Positions 6,808 through 14,530 of a stretch of 64,000 nucleotides of DNA are shown here, piece by piece. How positions within the stretch are numbered: position 1 is the stretch's first letter; the number at the start of each line of letters is the position of its first letter. Origin of the DNA: Bin87 sp965243255 (lineage in GTDB: Bacteria; Chloroflexota; Dehalococcoidia; Lucifugimonadales; UBA3495); contig CBDEUH010000004.1 in NCBI GenBank assembly GCA_965243255.1, positions 1,798,001 through 1,862,000 on the forward strand, in the 5' to 3' direction. The position numbers and the translations under genes are program-made. The notes under the pieces are model-generated. The model had not been told where the DNA came from, made no database searches, and was given only the letters and a program-made list of their open reading frames with translations.

Positions 6808-7668
6808 TCAGGGGCCGCGGATGCGTTTGAGGGCCTGGGCGGCGTTGAGGCGGTTGAGGTGTTGCCAGTTGGGGGAAATCCAGTGGATCCGGTTGATGTC
6901 GATGGGGACTTCCGGGTGCTCCACGTTCCAGCGCTCCACGTACTTGGTGTAGCGGGCGAAGTAGTCTGCCATCACGTCGGCTTGGGCTGCGCCGATGACG
7001 AATTGGCCTCCGGGGGCTTCCTGGGCCATTTCCACACGCTGCTCGTCATCCAGGAGGTTGCCCTTGCAGTCGTGGAGTCGGTCTTCGCAGACGCAGGGGT
7101 AGGGGCGGATATTCGCGTAGTACGTCGAGCTGTGGCGGGCGAATTCCTGGTCTTCGGCCTGGCGGCGCCTGGCCTCCCGCTCCGCCGGGTCCAGGTCCAG
7201 GTCGAAGTCGTCGTCTGGGGTCTCTTCCGGTTCGGGGACGTAGTCGAAGCCCCGCTGCAGCAGCTCTTTGGCCGCGGACAGCCGGTGGCAGGGTTTGAAG
7301 TCGGCGAACTCGCCCTGCATGGCGTCGATGAGGAAGCGGACGGCGACCCGGCCATCGTCGGTTTCCTCCCGGACGATGCGGGCCAGCTGGGCGCGTACAT
7401 CGTTGGCCGCGTCCTGGGCTTCCCCCGCCTCCGCCCCTGGATTCCCGCCGGCGCGGGAATGACGGGATGCGGCGCGTTGGTCGGCCCGGGCCCGGTCAAC
7501 GACGGCCTGGGCCTGGTCAAAGCCGAGTTTGACCAGGAGGCGGGCGGCATCGATGCGGTGGCAGGGGAGGAAGTCCGGGAGTTGGCCCTCCATGGCGGAC
7601 AGCAGGAAGCGGACGATGCGGCGACCGTCCTGGGTTTCCTGGGCGATGACGTGGGCCAATGCGGACAT
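6808..7668 (-). CDS. Unrecognised protein with internal duplication and in-frame repeat insertion
   Basis: I do not recognise this 286-residue protein. Residues 4-52 and 94-142 are homologous to each other; both contain a DGR..VRFL..AM.G core followed by PCHR and a helix ending in GFD. Between them residues 69-78 (RHSRAGGNPG) are encoded by a dispersed palindromic repeat (7436-7466) read through in frame. A very acidic stretch (DDDFDLDLDPAE) follows the second unit, and a C-terminal region with several Cys and Trp (PCVCEDRLHDC) completes it. The start ATG at 7668 is chosen because a longer frame upstream only antiparallels the hydrolase gene. Two CHR-type units with extra Cys could bind metal, but this is speculation. 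Confidence 0.6.
   Translation of the reverse strand: MSALAHVIAQETQDGRRIVRFLLSAMEGQLPDFLPCHRIDAARLLVKLGFDQAQAVVDRARADQRAASRHSRAGGNPGAEAGEAQDAANDVRAQLARIVREETDDGRVAVRFLIDAMQGEFADFKPCHRLSAAKELLQRGFDYVPEPEETPDDDFDLDLDPAEREARRRQAEDQEFARHSSTYYANIRPYPCVCEDRLHDCKGNLLDDEQRVEMAQEAPGGQFVIGAAQADVMADYFARYTKYVERWNVEHPEVPIDINRIHWISPNWQHLNRLNAAQALKRIRGP
7436..7466 (+). repeat. Dispersed palindromic repeat, copy inside a gene
   Basis: The copy reads CTGGATTCCCGCC then its complement GCGGGAATGACGGG, forming an ATTCCCG/CGGGAAT hairpin (7441-7460). It lies wholly inside the unknown gene at 6808-7668 and adds no stop codon in that frame. Related copies lie at 7796, 15126, 28171 and 55254. Confidence 0.85.
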
Positions 7669-7795
7669 ATATTCTATTTTAGGATGGGTGACGGCGGGTG
7701 TCAACGGGGAGGTGTCATTGTCAGAATCAGGATTTTCGGGATTTGGGGATTGGCAGGATTGGGGGTGGGAGCATGGGATGATGGCCACCCAGCTC

Positions 7796-7826
7796 CTGGA
7801 TGCCGGATCAAGTCCGGCATGACGGG
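7796..7826 (+). repeat. Dispersed palindromic repeat
   Basis: The copy begins CTGGATGCCGGA, has the loop TCAAG, and ends TCCGGCATGACGGG. The stem TGCCGGA/TCCGGCA spans 7801-7819. It sits in the 273-base gap between the unknown gene (7668) and the hydrolase (7942), which otherwise shows no gene. Confidence 0.85.
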
Positions 7827-7941
7827 TGTGGGTGGGTGGGTTTGCGTTGACCGATTGGCGATGGTGGGTTAGATTCAGGGCTGGCACGGGGAGGCAGAGC
7901 GTTATCCCGTGCGAGTTGCCGAAGGATGGAGGACGATCGCT

Positions 7942-8712
7942 ATGCCGTTTTACGAAAGAGGCGCGACCCGCATTTATTACGAAGAGGTGGGATCGGGGTT
8001 TCCGCTGCTGATCATTCCGGGCGGAGGGCTGGTGAATTCCACGGTGGAGGGGCTGAGAACCTCGCATCCGTTCAATCCGCTGGAGACGTATGGGGGCGAC
8101 TTCCGCTGCATTGCGTCGGACCTGCGGAACGCACCGAACGGGCAATCGACCGGGCCGCTGGAGATTGACCGGCCCTGGGACGCGTTCACCGACGATCAGA
8201 TCGGGCTGATGGACCACCTGGGCATCGACAAGTTCGGGGTGATTGGCTTCTGCATCGCCGGGCCGATGATACTGAACCTGCTGAGCCGGGCCGGTGGGCG
8301 AGTGGTGGCGGCGGCGCTGATGCAGCCCAGCGGGTACCGTCCGGAGCTGCCGGATCTGTTCTATCAGAACAACATCACGGGCTGGGGGCCGCCGCTGTGC
8401 GAGCAGAGGTCGGACATCACCATGGAGATGGTGCACGACTTTTTGACGAACATGTACGTGAAGCGGGCGGATTTCGTGTTCACGGTGTCGCGGGAGTTCG
8501 TGAGCGGGCTGCAGACGCCGCTGCTGATCGCGCCCGACGACGTGCCGGCGCATCCGTACGCGCGGGCGATGGAGGTAGCCAACCTGGCGCCGAACTCGGA
8601 GGTAACCATCTATCCGTGGAAGGACACGCCGGAGCACACCGCCGAGGTGGTGGCGCACGGGCGTCGGTTCCTGAAGGCGCATACGCCGGCGGCGGTGGGG
8701 GCGGCGGACTGA
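7942..8712 (+). CDS. Alpha/beta hydrolase with a cysteine nucleophile position
   Basis: The 256-residue protein has the alpha/beta hydrolase layout: an oxyanion loop IIPGGG (25-29), a nucleophile elbow, an acid and a histidine. The elbow reads GFCIAG, so Cys104 stands where most hydrolases have Ser, as in dienelactone hydrolases. Asp199 or Asp200 (APDD) and His232 (EHT) complete a possible triad. The start ATG at 7942 is preceded by GGAGGA at nine bases; an in-frame GTG at 7909 is less well placed. The final codons and stop are in a 39-bp repeat that recurs at 9171. Substrate is unknown. Confidence 0.78.
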   Translation: MPFYERGATRIYYEEVGSGFPLLIIPGGGLVNSTVEGLRTSHPFNPLETYGGDFRCIASDLRNAPNGQSTGPLEIDRPWDAFTDDQIGLMDHLGIDKFGVIGFCIAGPMILNLLSRAGGRVVAAALMQPSGYRPELPDLFYQNNITGWGPPLCEQRSDITMEMVHDFLTNMYVKRADFVFTVSREFVSGLQTPLLIAPDDVPAHPYARAMEVANLAPNSEVTIYPWKDTPEHTAEVVAHGRRFLKAHTPAAVGAAD

Positions 8713-8723
8713 CGGGGGGTTAT
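8685..8723 (+). repeat. Junction direct repeat B, copy 1 (39 bp)
   Basis: This copy contains the last codons and TGA stop of the hydrolase and a TTA matching the stop of the convergent permease gene. It is identical over 39 bases to 9171-9209 and forms the left border of a vapBC cassette. Confidence 0.92.
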
Positions 8724-8767
8724 CGAGGCGCTTGCGGGCATCGGCGTGGGATGTGTATCATAGGTGT

Positions 8768-8971
8768 ATGGCACGCACCAACGTTGATATAGACGACCAG
8801 GCTTGCGCCGAGGTAATGCGGCGTTATCGGCTCCCTACGAAGCGGGAGGCCATCAACTTCGCTCTGCGAACGCTGGCGGCCGAACCCGCTTCGGTGGATG
8901 AGGCGCGTTCGATGCGGGGCATCGGATGGGAGGGCGACCTGGACGGGATGCGCGCGACTCGCGCACCGTGA
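8768..8971 (+). CDS. vapB: VapB-type antitoxin
   Basis: The 67-residue protein begins MARTNVDIDDQACAEVM and continues with a helix containing TKREAINFALRTLA. This is the common short VapB family with a ribbon-helix-helix N-terminus and a C-terminal toxin-binding tail. The next frame begins with GTG overlapping its stop (GTGA, 8968-8971), as expected for vapC, but that toxin gene is broken. The antitoxin itself looks intact. It lies within a cassette bounded by perfect 39-bp direct repeats. Confidence 0.75.
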   Translation: MARTNVDIDDQACAEVMRRYRLPTKREAINFALRTLAAEPASVDEARSMRGIGWEGDLDGMRATRAP

Positions 8972-9143
8972 TACTGATCGACACCTCGGCCTGGGTGGAA
9001 TTTCGGAAGGGGAGACGGTACGGAAGTTGATGGACTGTCTCATCGGGGCGATAGCGATCCGGGCCGGGGTTCCCATCCTGCACAACGACGGGGATTACGA
9101 CGTGCTGGCGCGCCACACCGAATTGCGAGTTTACGGGCGCTAG
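8968..9143 (+). pseudogene. vapC: VapC toxin remnant with internal deletion and frameshift
   Basis: The frame from GTG 8968 encodes a normal VapC N-terminus (MILIDTSAWVEFRKG) but hits a TGA at 9028-9030. Immediately downstream another frame encodes a typical VapC C-terminus (MDCLIGAIAIRAGVPILHND, then DYDVLARHT) ending at 9143. About 70-80 central codons are missing and the two ends are out of frame. The first catalytic Asp and the C-terminal ones survive, but no single protein can contain both. Confidence 0.8.
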
Positions 9144-9170
9144 GGTTGTGGCCGCAGATCTGAAGGGTGT

Positions 9171-9209
9171 GCCGGCGGCGGTGGGGGCGGCGGACTGACG
9201 GGGGGTTAT
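9171..9209 (+). repeat. Junction direct repeat B, copy 2 (39 bp)
   Basis: Perfect 39-base copy of 8685-8723. It carries a vestigial hydrolase end and the true stop codon (9206-9208) of the minus-strand permease gene. Confidence 0.92.
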
Positions 9210-10945
9210 TGGTCGATGCGGCAGCTGATGATGTCGAGGCCGTAATACTTGCGGTGGTGGACGGACGAGGCGTAATGGCGCAGGATGCGCACCGATAGCT
9301 GGCGTTCATCTTCCAAAGCGTGCTGGTCGCCCAGGTAGGCGATCTGGTCTTCGATATTGCCCTGGATGGCGTCGTGGGCGGCGACCATGATTTCGAGGTC
9401 GGCGGCGGCGCCGTCCGGGCGGATTGAGGCGATGAGGCGACGCTGCTGATCTTCGGGGCCGTGGTTTTCTTCCTGGAGCAGGCTGAGCACGGCCTCTTCG
9501 CCGACCAGACGCAGGCGGTTTTTGCCGACTTCGGTCCAGGAATGGCGGTCGGCGAACTGGGCGAGGAAGTCGTCGATGGCGGGCAGTGAGGACTGGGACA
9601 GGTCGATGCGCAGCTTGCGGGCGCGGAGGGCCGGCAGTTCGGTGAACAGGGTCATCACGATGGCGACCAGGCCGCCAACGACGATGGTGTTGCCCACCAG
9701 GTGGCTGGATATGGTCCCTTCGACGAAGCCGCTGAGGACGCCGGCGGACAGGCCCAGGACGGTGGAGACGCCGGCGATGCCGGCCTTTTTGTGGTCGATG
9801 GGGCCGGTGAAGACGGACTTGGCCCCCTCGACGAAGAGGGCTCCGAAGATGACGATATAGACGGCGCCGACGACCTGGCTGGGAACGGCGGTGAGGATGG
9901 CGAGGAGCTTGGAAAAGGGCGCCACGGCGATGGTGAACAGCCCCAGGTAGAGGCCCACGCTCCTGGCGGCGACGCCGGTGAAGCTGATGTACACCACGGT
10001 GGTTACCCAGGGCGCGGCCACGGGCAGGGTGCCGAGGAGACCGGAGAGCAGGGTTCCGATTCCGTACACGTTGAGTCCGCCCTGGACCTTGCGGAAGTCG
10101 ATGGCGGCGAGATTGCGGCGGGATGCGGCGTAAACGATGGAAAGGTCTCCGGCCACCTTCATAAAGGCGGTAAGTTTGACGAAGACGAAGACGGGAAGCA
10201 GGGTCCAGAAATCGGGGCCGAAGGTCAGGTCCAGTCCGGGCCACTGGAGATGGGGCAGGCTGAGCCAGGGCGCATCGAGGATGATGCCAACGTCGTAGAA
10301 GCCCAGGGGGACGGCGACCAGCAGGCCGACCATCACCATGCCGGGCAGGATCCACATGCGCCAGGCCGGGGAGTCTTTCATCAGGATGAAGGCGCCGGCG
10401 GCGAGGGCGGCGACTCCGGGGGCCAGGAAGAGGGCGGTTGAGGTGTCTTCGGGCTGAACGACGCCTCGGCTGATGATGAAGGGGACGGCGGAGATGGCCA
10501 CCAGCATGACGATGACGCCGCTGACCGTTTGGGTGAAGATGCGACGCAGGGAGGCGAGGCGGAAGGTGAGAACGGTTTGGAGCAGGGTGGAGACGACGAC
10601 GAGGGTGGCGAGGAGGCCGGGGCCGCCGGTATGGAGGGCCAGCACGGAGACGGCCAGGAAGGGCACGTTGAAGTTGCAGACGACGAGGCCGCCGGAGCCG
10701 AGATAGCGCAGCTGGATTGCCTGCAGGATCATGGCGACGCCGGAAGCGGCGAGGACGGTGAAGGTGGCCCAGGCGAGATAGGCGTCGGACTGGCCGGAGG
10801 CGCGGACGACGAGGCCCACCAGCATGACCAGTCCGATGGTGTTGGGAACGAAGATCTGCAATGCCGAGGTAATACTCAGCAGAGGCGGGCACTGATCATC
10901 CGGCTCGAAGCGAGGGCCATGTCGCGCCTGGGCATCCCTGGACAT
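9206..10945 (-). CDS. NCS2-like nucleobase permease with a C-terminal cytoplasmic domain
   Basis: The 579-residue protein has a 12-14 helix membrane region (about 25-445) resembling the xanthine/uracil permease (NCS2) family, which imports nucleobases with protons or sodium. Segments such as QIFVPN near the N-terminus and the TLPVAAPW region support this. The last 130 residues are soluble (SWTEVGKNRLRLVGEEAVLS onward) and vaguely resemble a GHKL ATPase or anti-sigma module; I see no clear ATP-binding glycine box. The ATG at 10945 is used. The gene is divergent from the Cache lipoprotein and convergent with the vapBC cassette. Confidence 0.7.
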   Translation of the reverse strand: MSRDAQARHGPRFEPDDQCPPLLSITSALQIFVPNTIGLVMLVGLVVRASGQSDAYLAWATFTVLAASGVAMILQAIQLRYLGSGGLVVCNFNVPFLAVSVLALHTGGPGLLATLVVVSTLLQTVLTFRLASLRRIFTQTVSGVIVMLVAISAVPFIISRGVVQPEDTSTALFLAPGVAALAAGAFILMKDSPAWRMWILPGMVMVGLLVAVPLGFYDVGIILDAPWLSLPHLQWPGLDLTFGPDFWTLLPVFVFVKLTAFMKVAGDLSIVYAASRRNLAAIDFRKVQGGLNVYGIGTLLSGLLGTLPVAAPWVTTVVYISFTGVAARSVGLYLGLFTIAVAPFSKLLAILTAVPSQVVGAVYIVIFGALFVEGAKSVFTGPIDHKKAGIAGVSTVLGLSAGVLSGFVEGTISSHLVGNTIVVGGLVAIVMTLFTELPALRARKLRIDLSQSSLPAIDDFLAQFADRHSWTEVGKNRLRLVGEEAVLSLLQEENHGPEDQQRRLIASIRPDGAAADLEIMVAAHDAIQGNIEDQIAYLGDQHALEDERQLSVRILRHYASSVHHRKYYGLDIISCRIDQ

Positions 10946-11013
10946 ATTGCTGAATCACTCGTTGGAAAGGGCCGGCTGGTTGTGGTGAACCCCTGGCCGG
11001 CTGAGCCATGCTA

Positions 11014-11025
11014 TCACACGTGTGA
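11014..11025. promoter_or_regulatory. Perfect 12-bp palindrome in a divergent promoter region
   Basis: TCACACGTGTGA is a perfect palindrome lying between the divergent permease (start 10945) and lipoprotein (start 11090) genes. A further TGTGAGTTA follows at 11032. It could be an operator for either gene; no regulator can be named. Confidence 0.4.
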
Positions 11026-11089
11026 AAAAGATGTGAGTTATGATAGGATGATTTTCCTGAAATTGGGCAAGTCGTAGGAGGTCGCCTAG

Positions 11090-13042
11090 ATGCGATATGA
11101 GCAGTACGTTAATACTCGGACGGGGTCGGCGGGGTTGATGAGCCAGGGGCTGCGGTCCGGGATCAGGGCATTGATTCTGACATTGATCATTGCGTCCTTG
11201 GCGGCGCTGGTGATTGCCTGCGGGGACGACCCGGCGCCGACGGCGGCGCCCACCGTTGCGGCGGCGCCGGCGGCAACGGCGACCACGGCGCCAACTGCAA
11301 CGACAGCGCCGGCGGCCACTGCCATCCCGGCGCCGACGGCGGCACCGGGCCCGACGGCGGCGCCCACGGCTACGGCGACCCCGGTGGCTACGCCCACGGC
11401 GGTTCCGGCGCCGACGCCGACCACCGCGCCGGAGCCGGACGTTACGCCGGCGCCGACACCGACGCCCACGGCGGAACCGACGCCGGAGCCGGTGGCGTTG
11501 GACGACGAGGGGGTGACCCGGGCCTACGTGGAGCAGGCCATCGACTATTACCGGGAGAATGGACTGGAGGCCACGGTTGAGTTCTACAAGAGCGACGCCA
11601 GCATCGCAGACGGTCGGCATCTGACCCTGATCGACAAGGGCGAGAGCGTGCTGCTGGTGTACCGTCCGACGCCGACGCTGCAGGGGCAGTACATTGGGCC
11701 CGGTTCGCCGTACCCGGGGCTGGAGCAACTGGCGAGCCTGGCTACGGATGAGGGTTTCTGGGGGACGGCCCGAGGCATCAACCTGAACACCAGGCTGGAA
11801 GAGCCGCGGCGGATTTTGACCGTGCTATATGACGGGTACGTGTTCACCTCAAGCCATTCGGCGCTGATTGAAGACGTGGCCGCGTCCACGCAGGAGTACG
11901 TGGGCAAGGCGATTGCCAGGTACGACAGCGACGGGCTGGAGGCCGTCATCGGGCATTACAACAGCATGGACAGTCTGGACGGTCAGTTCTACCTGTTCCT
12001 GATCGGGGAGGATGACCTGTATCTGGCGCATCCCATCTTTTCGCACCTGATCGGTTCGGACATCAAGGACGTGGTGGGGTCAGACGGACAGGAGCTGGGG
12101 AAGGAGATAGCGGAGGCCGGCGAGGATGGCATCTGGGTGGAATACCTGTGGCCGCATCCGGTGTCGCGGAAGGAGCAGCAGAAGGTTACGTGGGCGGTGC
12201 GGCACGACGGGCTGATCTTCGCGTCGGGGTATTATGCCGGCGAACCGGAGACCGGGCCGCCGGCGTGGCGTGGCGCGGACCCCCGGGAGTACACGGAGGA
12301 GTACGTACACCGGGCCGTGGAGCGATACGAGCGGGACGGTTTGCAGTCGATGCTGAACTACTACAACAGCGTGGCCAGCTTTGAAGGGGAGTGGTATCTG
12401 TTCGCGACGGACGACGCCGACATCTATCACGTGCACCCGCTGGTGCCGGAGCTGATTGGAACGGACATCAAGGAGATAGTAGGGCCCGACGACTTCCGGT
12501 TGGGCGAGGCTCTGGCCAAGGCCACGGAGGAGGGCCTGTGGGTGGATTATTTGTGGCCGCATCCGGTGACGCTGAAGCAGGCTCCCAAGGCGGCTTACGC
12601 GGTGCGCCGGGACGGGATGCTTTTCGCTTCGGGATACTACGTACACATCGAGGATCCCGTGGCACGGACCAAGTCATACGTGCAGCGGGCCATCCACCAC
12701 TACGAGGAAAACGGGCTGGAAGGGACGATTGACTATTACAACAACGAGGAAAGTTTCGACGTTCAGTGGCAGCTTTTGATGGCGGATGAAGACCTGACGC
12801 TGCTGCTGTCGCCGGTGGCGCAGCACCTGGTGGGGACCAACCTGCACCTGCTCTTCCGAAACATCAATCGGCAGGCCGCCAACGAGCTGGCCGGGGCTAC
12901 CGAGGAGGGGGTCTGGATCACCTACATACGTCCGAACGTGAGGTCATCGGAGACGCTGTACGCGCACATGTGGGCGGTGCGGCACGACGGGTTTATATTC
13001 ATGTCGCGCTACTTTGACGACCAGCCGGAGGATCCGGAGTAG
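11090..13042 (+). CDS. Lipoprotein with four tandem Cache-like domains
   Basis: The 650-residue precursor has a signal peptide and lipobox (VIAC, Cys at about 44), then about 90 residues of Ala/Pro/Thr-rich linker. Four repeats of about 115-125 residues follow, each starting with a helix such as YVEQAIDYYRENGLEATVEFY, continuing with a hydrophobic strand core and ending in AVRHDG.IFASGYY. This repeat looks like the single Cache fold used for extracellular ligand sensing. No membrane or signalling domain follows, so it probably binds a ligand at the cell surface rather than signalling itself. AGGAGG precedes the ATG. It is a stand-alone gene. Confidence 0.72.
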   Translation: MRYEQYVNTRTGSAGLMSQGLRSGIRALILTLIIASLAALVIACGDDPAPTAAPTVAAAPAATATTAPTATTAPAATAIPAPTAAPGPTAAPTATATPVATPTAVPAPTPTTAPEPDVTPAPTPTPTAEPTPEPVALDDEGVTRAYVEQAIDYYRENGLEATVEFYKSDASIADGRHLTLIDKGESVLLVYRPTPTLQGQYIGPGSPYPGLEQLASLATDEGFWGTARGINLNTRLEEPRRILTVLYDGYVFTSSHSALIEDVAASTQEYVGKAIARYDSDGLEAVIGHYNSMDSLDGQFYLFLIGEDDLYLAHPIFSHLIGSDIKDVVGSDGQELGKEIAEAGEDGIWVEYLWPHPVSRKEQQKVTWAVRHDGLIFASGYYAGEPETGPPAWRGADPREYTEEYVHRAVERYERDGLQSMLNYYNSVASFEGEWYLFATDDADIYHVHPLVPELIGTDIKEIVGPDDFRLGEALAKATEEGLWVDYLWPHPVTLKQAPKAAYAVRRDGMLFASGYYVHIEDPVARTKSYVQRAIHHYEENGLEGTIDYYNNEESFDVQWQLLMADEDLTLLLSPVAQHLVGTNLHLLFRNINRQAANELAGATEEGVWITYIRPNVRSSETLYAHMWAVRHDGFIFMSRYFDDQPEDPE

Positions 13043-13179
13043 CGGTAGGGGGGCGCTATCCTCCACCTTCCGGATTCCTCATTGGCTCCTAGCACAGCGC
13101 GGACTTGGCGGCGCTGGGGATTTTTGGTGGCAAGGCGGGGCCTACTGTTCCAATCGGGGCGGCGATGGAGCATAATAAA

Positions 13180-13253
13180 TGGCTGGGGATACAGGATTCG
13201 AACCTGTGATACCTGATCCAGAGTCAGGCGTCTTACCACTAGACTAATCCCCA
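13180..13253 (-). tRNA. tRNA-Gln (anticodon CTG)
   Basis: The minus strand folds as a complete cloverleaf. The acceptor stem TGGGGAT/ATCCCCA has U1-A72 and discriminator G as expected for glutamine tRNA. The anticodon stem CCTGA/TCAGG encloses the loop CTCTGGA with anticodon CTG, and the T arm contains TTCGAAT. The 3' CCA is encoded (13180-13182). Confidence 0.95.
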
Positions 13254-13289
13254 GCGCGGGTTTTGATTCTATCAAAGGAGAGTTTTGTG

Positions 13290-14156
13290 ATGCAACTGGG
13301 AGCCATCTTTCCGCAGACTGAGATCGGGGCCGACCCGGCGGCCGTGAAGGACTTTGCCCAGGCCGCCGAGGCGCTGGGCTATGAGCATCTCTTGGTGTTC
13401 GACCACGTGCTGGGAGCGGACCATACGCAGCGGGCGGAGTGGAACCGTCCGTACAACAAGGACGATATGTTTCACGAGCCGTTTGTGATGTTCGGCTACC
13501 TGGCCGGGGTGACGGAGAGGATCGAGTTCTGCACGGGCATCATCATCCTGCCGCAGCGTCAGACGGCGCTGGTGGCGAAGCAGACGGCGGAGGTGGACGT
13601 GCTGACGGGCGGTCGGCTGCGGCTGGGCATCGGCGTGGGCTGGAACGACGTGGAGTATGAGGCGCTGGGGGAGAACTGGGAGAATCGGGGACGCCGCTCG
13701 GCCGAGCAGATTGAGGTGCTGCGGATGCTGTGGACGCAGGAAGTGGTGAACTACGAGGGGCGTTACCACAAAATCACCCACGCCGGCATCAATCCGCTGC
13801 CGGTGCAGCGACCGATTCCGGTGTGGCTGGGGGGCGGCGCGCCGCAGGTGGTGCGGCGACTGGCGCGGATGGGGGACGGATGGTTTCCGCAGTTTCAGCC
13901 GGACGCGGCCGGACGGGAACGACTGGACGAGATGCGGGAGCTGGCCCGGGGCTACGGACGGGACCCGTCGGCCATCGGCGTGGAGGGTCGGGTCGCGTTG
14001 ATGGACAGCGACAACCCGGACGACTGGAACCGGCTGGCGGCGGCCTGGGACGAGGCGGGGGCGACGCACCTGTCGGTGAATACGATGCGGGCGGGGCTGA
14101 AGGGGCCGGACGAACACATTGAGGCGATCCGGCGGTTCAAGGAGGCGACTGGGTGA
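13290..14156 (+). CDS. LLM-class F420-dependent oxidoreductase
   Basis: The 288-residue protein is a luciferase-like TIM-barrel oxidoreductase. It shows the N-terminal MQLGAIFPQTEIG, the LVFDHVLG segment, RIEFCTGIIILPQRQ, the GRLRLGIGVGW loop and the C-terminal GATHLSVNTM. These are hallmarks of probable F420-dependent enzymes (TIGR03619 type). It would use reduced flavin or F420 on an unknown substrate. The ATG at 13290 is preceded by AAAGGAG at nine bases; a TTG at 13263 is rejected. It follows the tRNA gene. Four LLM genes occur in this window, a density typical of SAR202-like genomes. Confidence 0.85.
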   Translation: MQLGAIFPQTEIGADPAAVKDFAQAAEALGYEHLLVFDHVLGADHTQRAEWNRPYNKDDMFHEPFVMFGYLAGVTERIEFCTGIIILPQRQTALVAKQTAEVDVLTGGRLRLGIGVGWNDVEYEALGENWENRGRRSAEQIEVLRMLWTQEVVNYEGRYHKITHAGINPLPVQRPIPVWLGGGAPQVVRRLARMGDGWFPQFQPDAAGRERLDEMRELARGYGRDPSAIGVEGRVALMDSDNPDDWNRLAAAWDEAGATHLSVNTMRAGLKGPDEHIEAIRRFKEATG

Positions 14157-14187
14157 CGGGGGTTTGGGCCGAGAAATCCGGGCCGTC

Positions 14188-14217
14188 TTGACACCTGAGG
14201 GGGATAGCGGGCAAAAT
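14188..14217 (+). promoter_or_regulatory. Promoter of the acyl carrier protein gene
   Basis: A perfect TTGACA (14188-14193) is followed after 18 bases by CAAAAT (14212-14217). The ACP ATG is 56 bases downstream. Confidence 0.5.
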
Positions 14218-14272
14218 CATCTTTACGGAAATCTCACACACATTCAATCCAAATGACCGGGAGGAATTCTCC

Positions 14273-14515
14273 ATGCCGTCAACTGAAGAACGTCTCAGGA
14301 AGCTGATAGCCGACAACCTGGAAATCGACGGGAAGCCCATCAACGACGTGAACATGAGCAACAGCCTGCGGGACCTTGGGGTGTCGTCGGTGGACATTCT
14401 GGCCTTCGCCAGGGTGGTGCAGGCGGAGTTCGGCATCCAGTTCGGCGTGGAACAGTGCACCGAGCTGAAGAACCTGAACGAGGTGATCGCGTACGTGGAC
14501 GCGAATAGTGGGTGA
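14273..14515 (+). CDS. Acyl carrier protein
   Basis: The 80-residue acidic helical protein has the ACP phosphopantetheine motif in the form DLGVSSVDIL, with a serine just before VDI as the likely attachment site (about residue 39), in place of the usual GxDSL. A good AGGAG precedes the ATG at 14273. It lies alone, with its own promoter, and no fatty acid synthesis genes flank it, so it may serve a specialised pathway rather than general lipid synthesis. The modified motif fits divergent stand-alone carrier proteins. Confidence 0.78.
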   Translation: MPSTEERLRKLIADNLEIDGKPINDVNMSNSLRDLGVSSVDILAFARVVQAEFGIQFGVEQCTELKNLNEVIAYVDANSG

Positions 14516-14530
14516 AGCTTCGGATTGAGG

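Noticed and set aside
7669..8682. N-terminal extension of the unknown minus-strand gene
   Set aside because: It is antisense to the alpha/beta hydrolase and a repeat, and its sequence is Arg/His-rich without any motif. The ATG at 7668 begins the duplicated domain.
9028..9030. TGA in the VapC remnant as a possible selenocysteine codon
   Set aside because: The downstream conserved VapC sequence is in a different frame, and a central segment is missing, so this is a deletion with frameshift.
11225..11500. Repetitive GC-rich tract resembling a CRISPR or minisatellite
   Set aside because: It encodes the Ala/Pro/Thr-rich linker of the Cache lipoprotein. The repetition is at codon level with no regular spacer.
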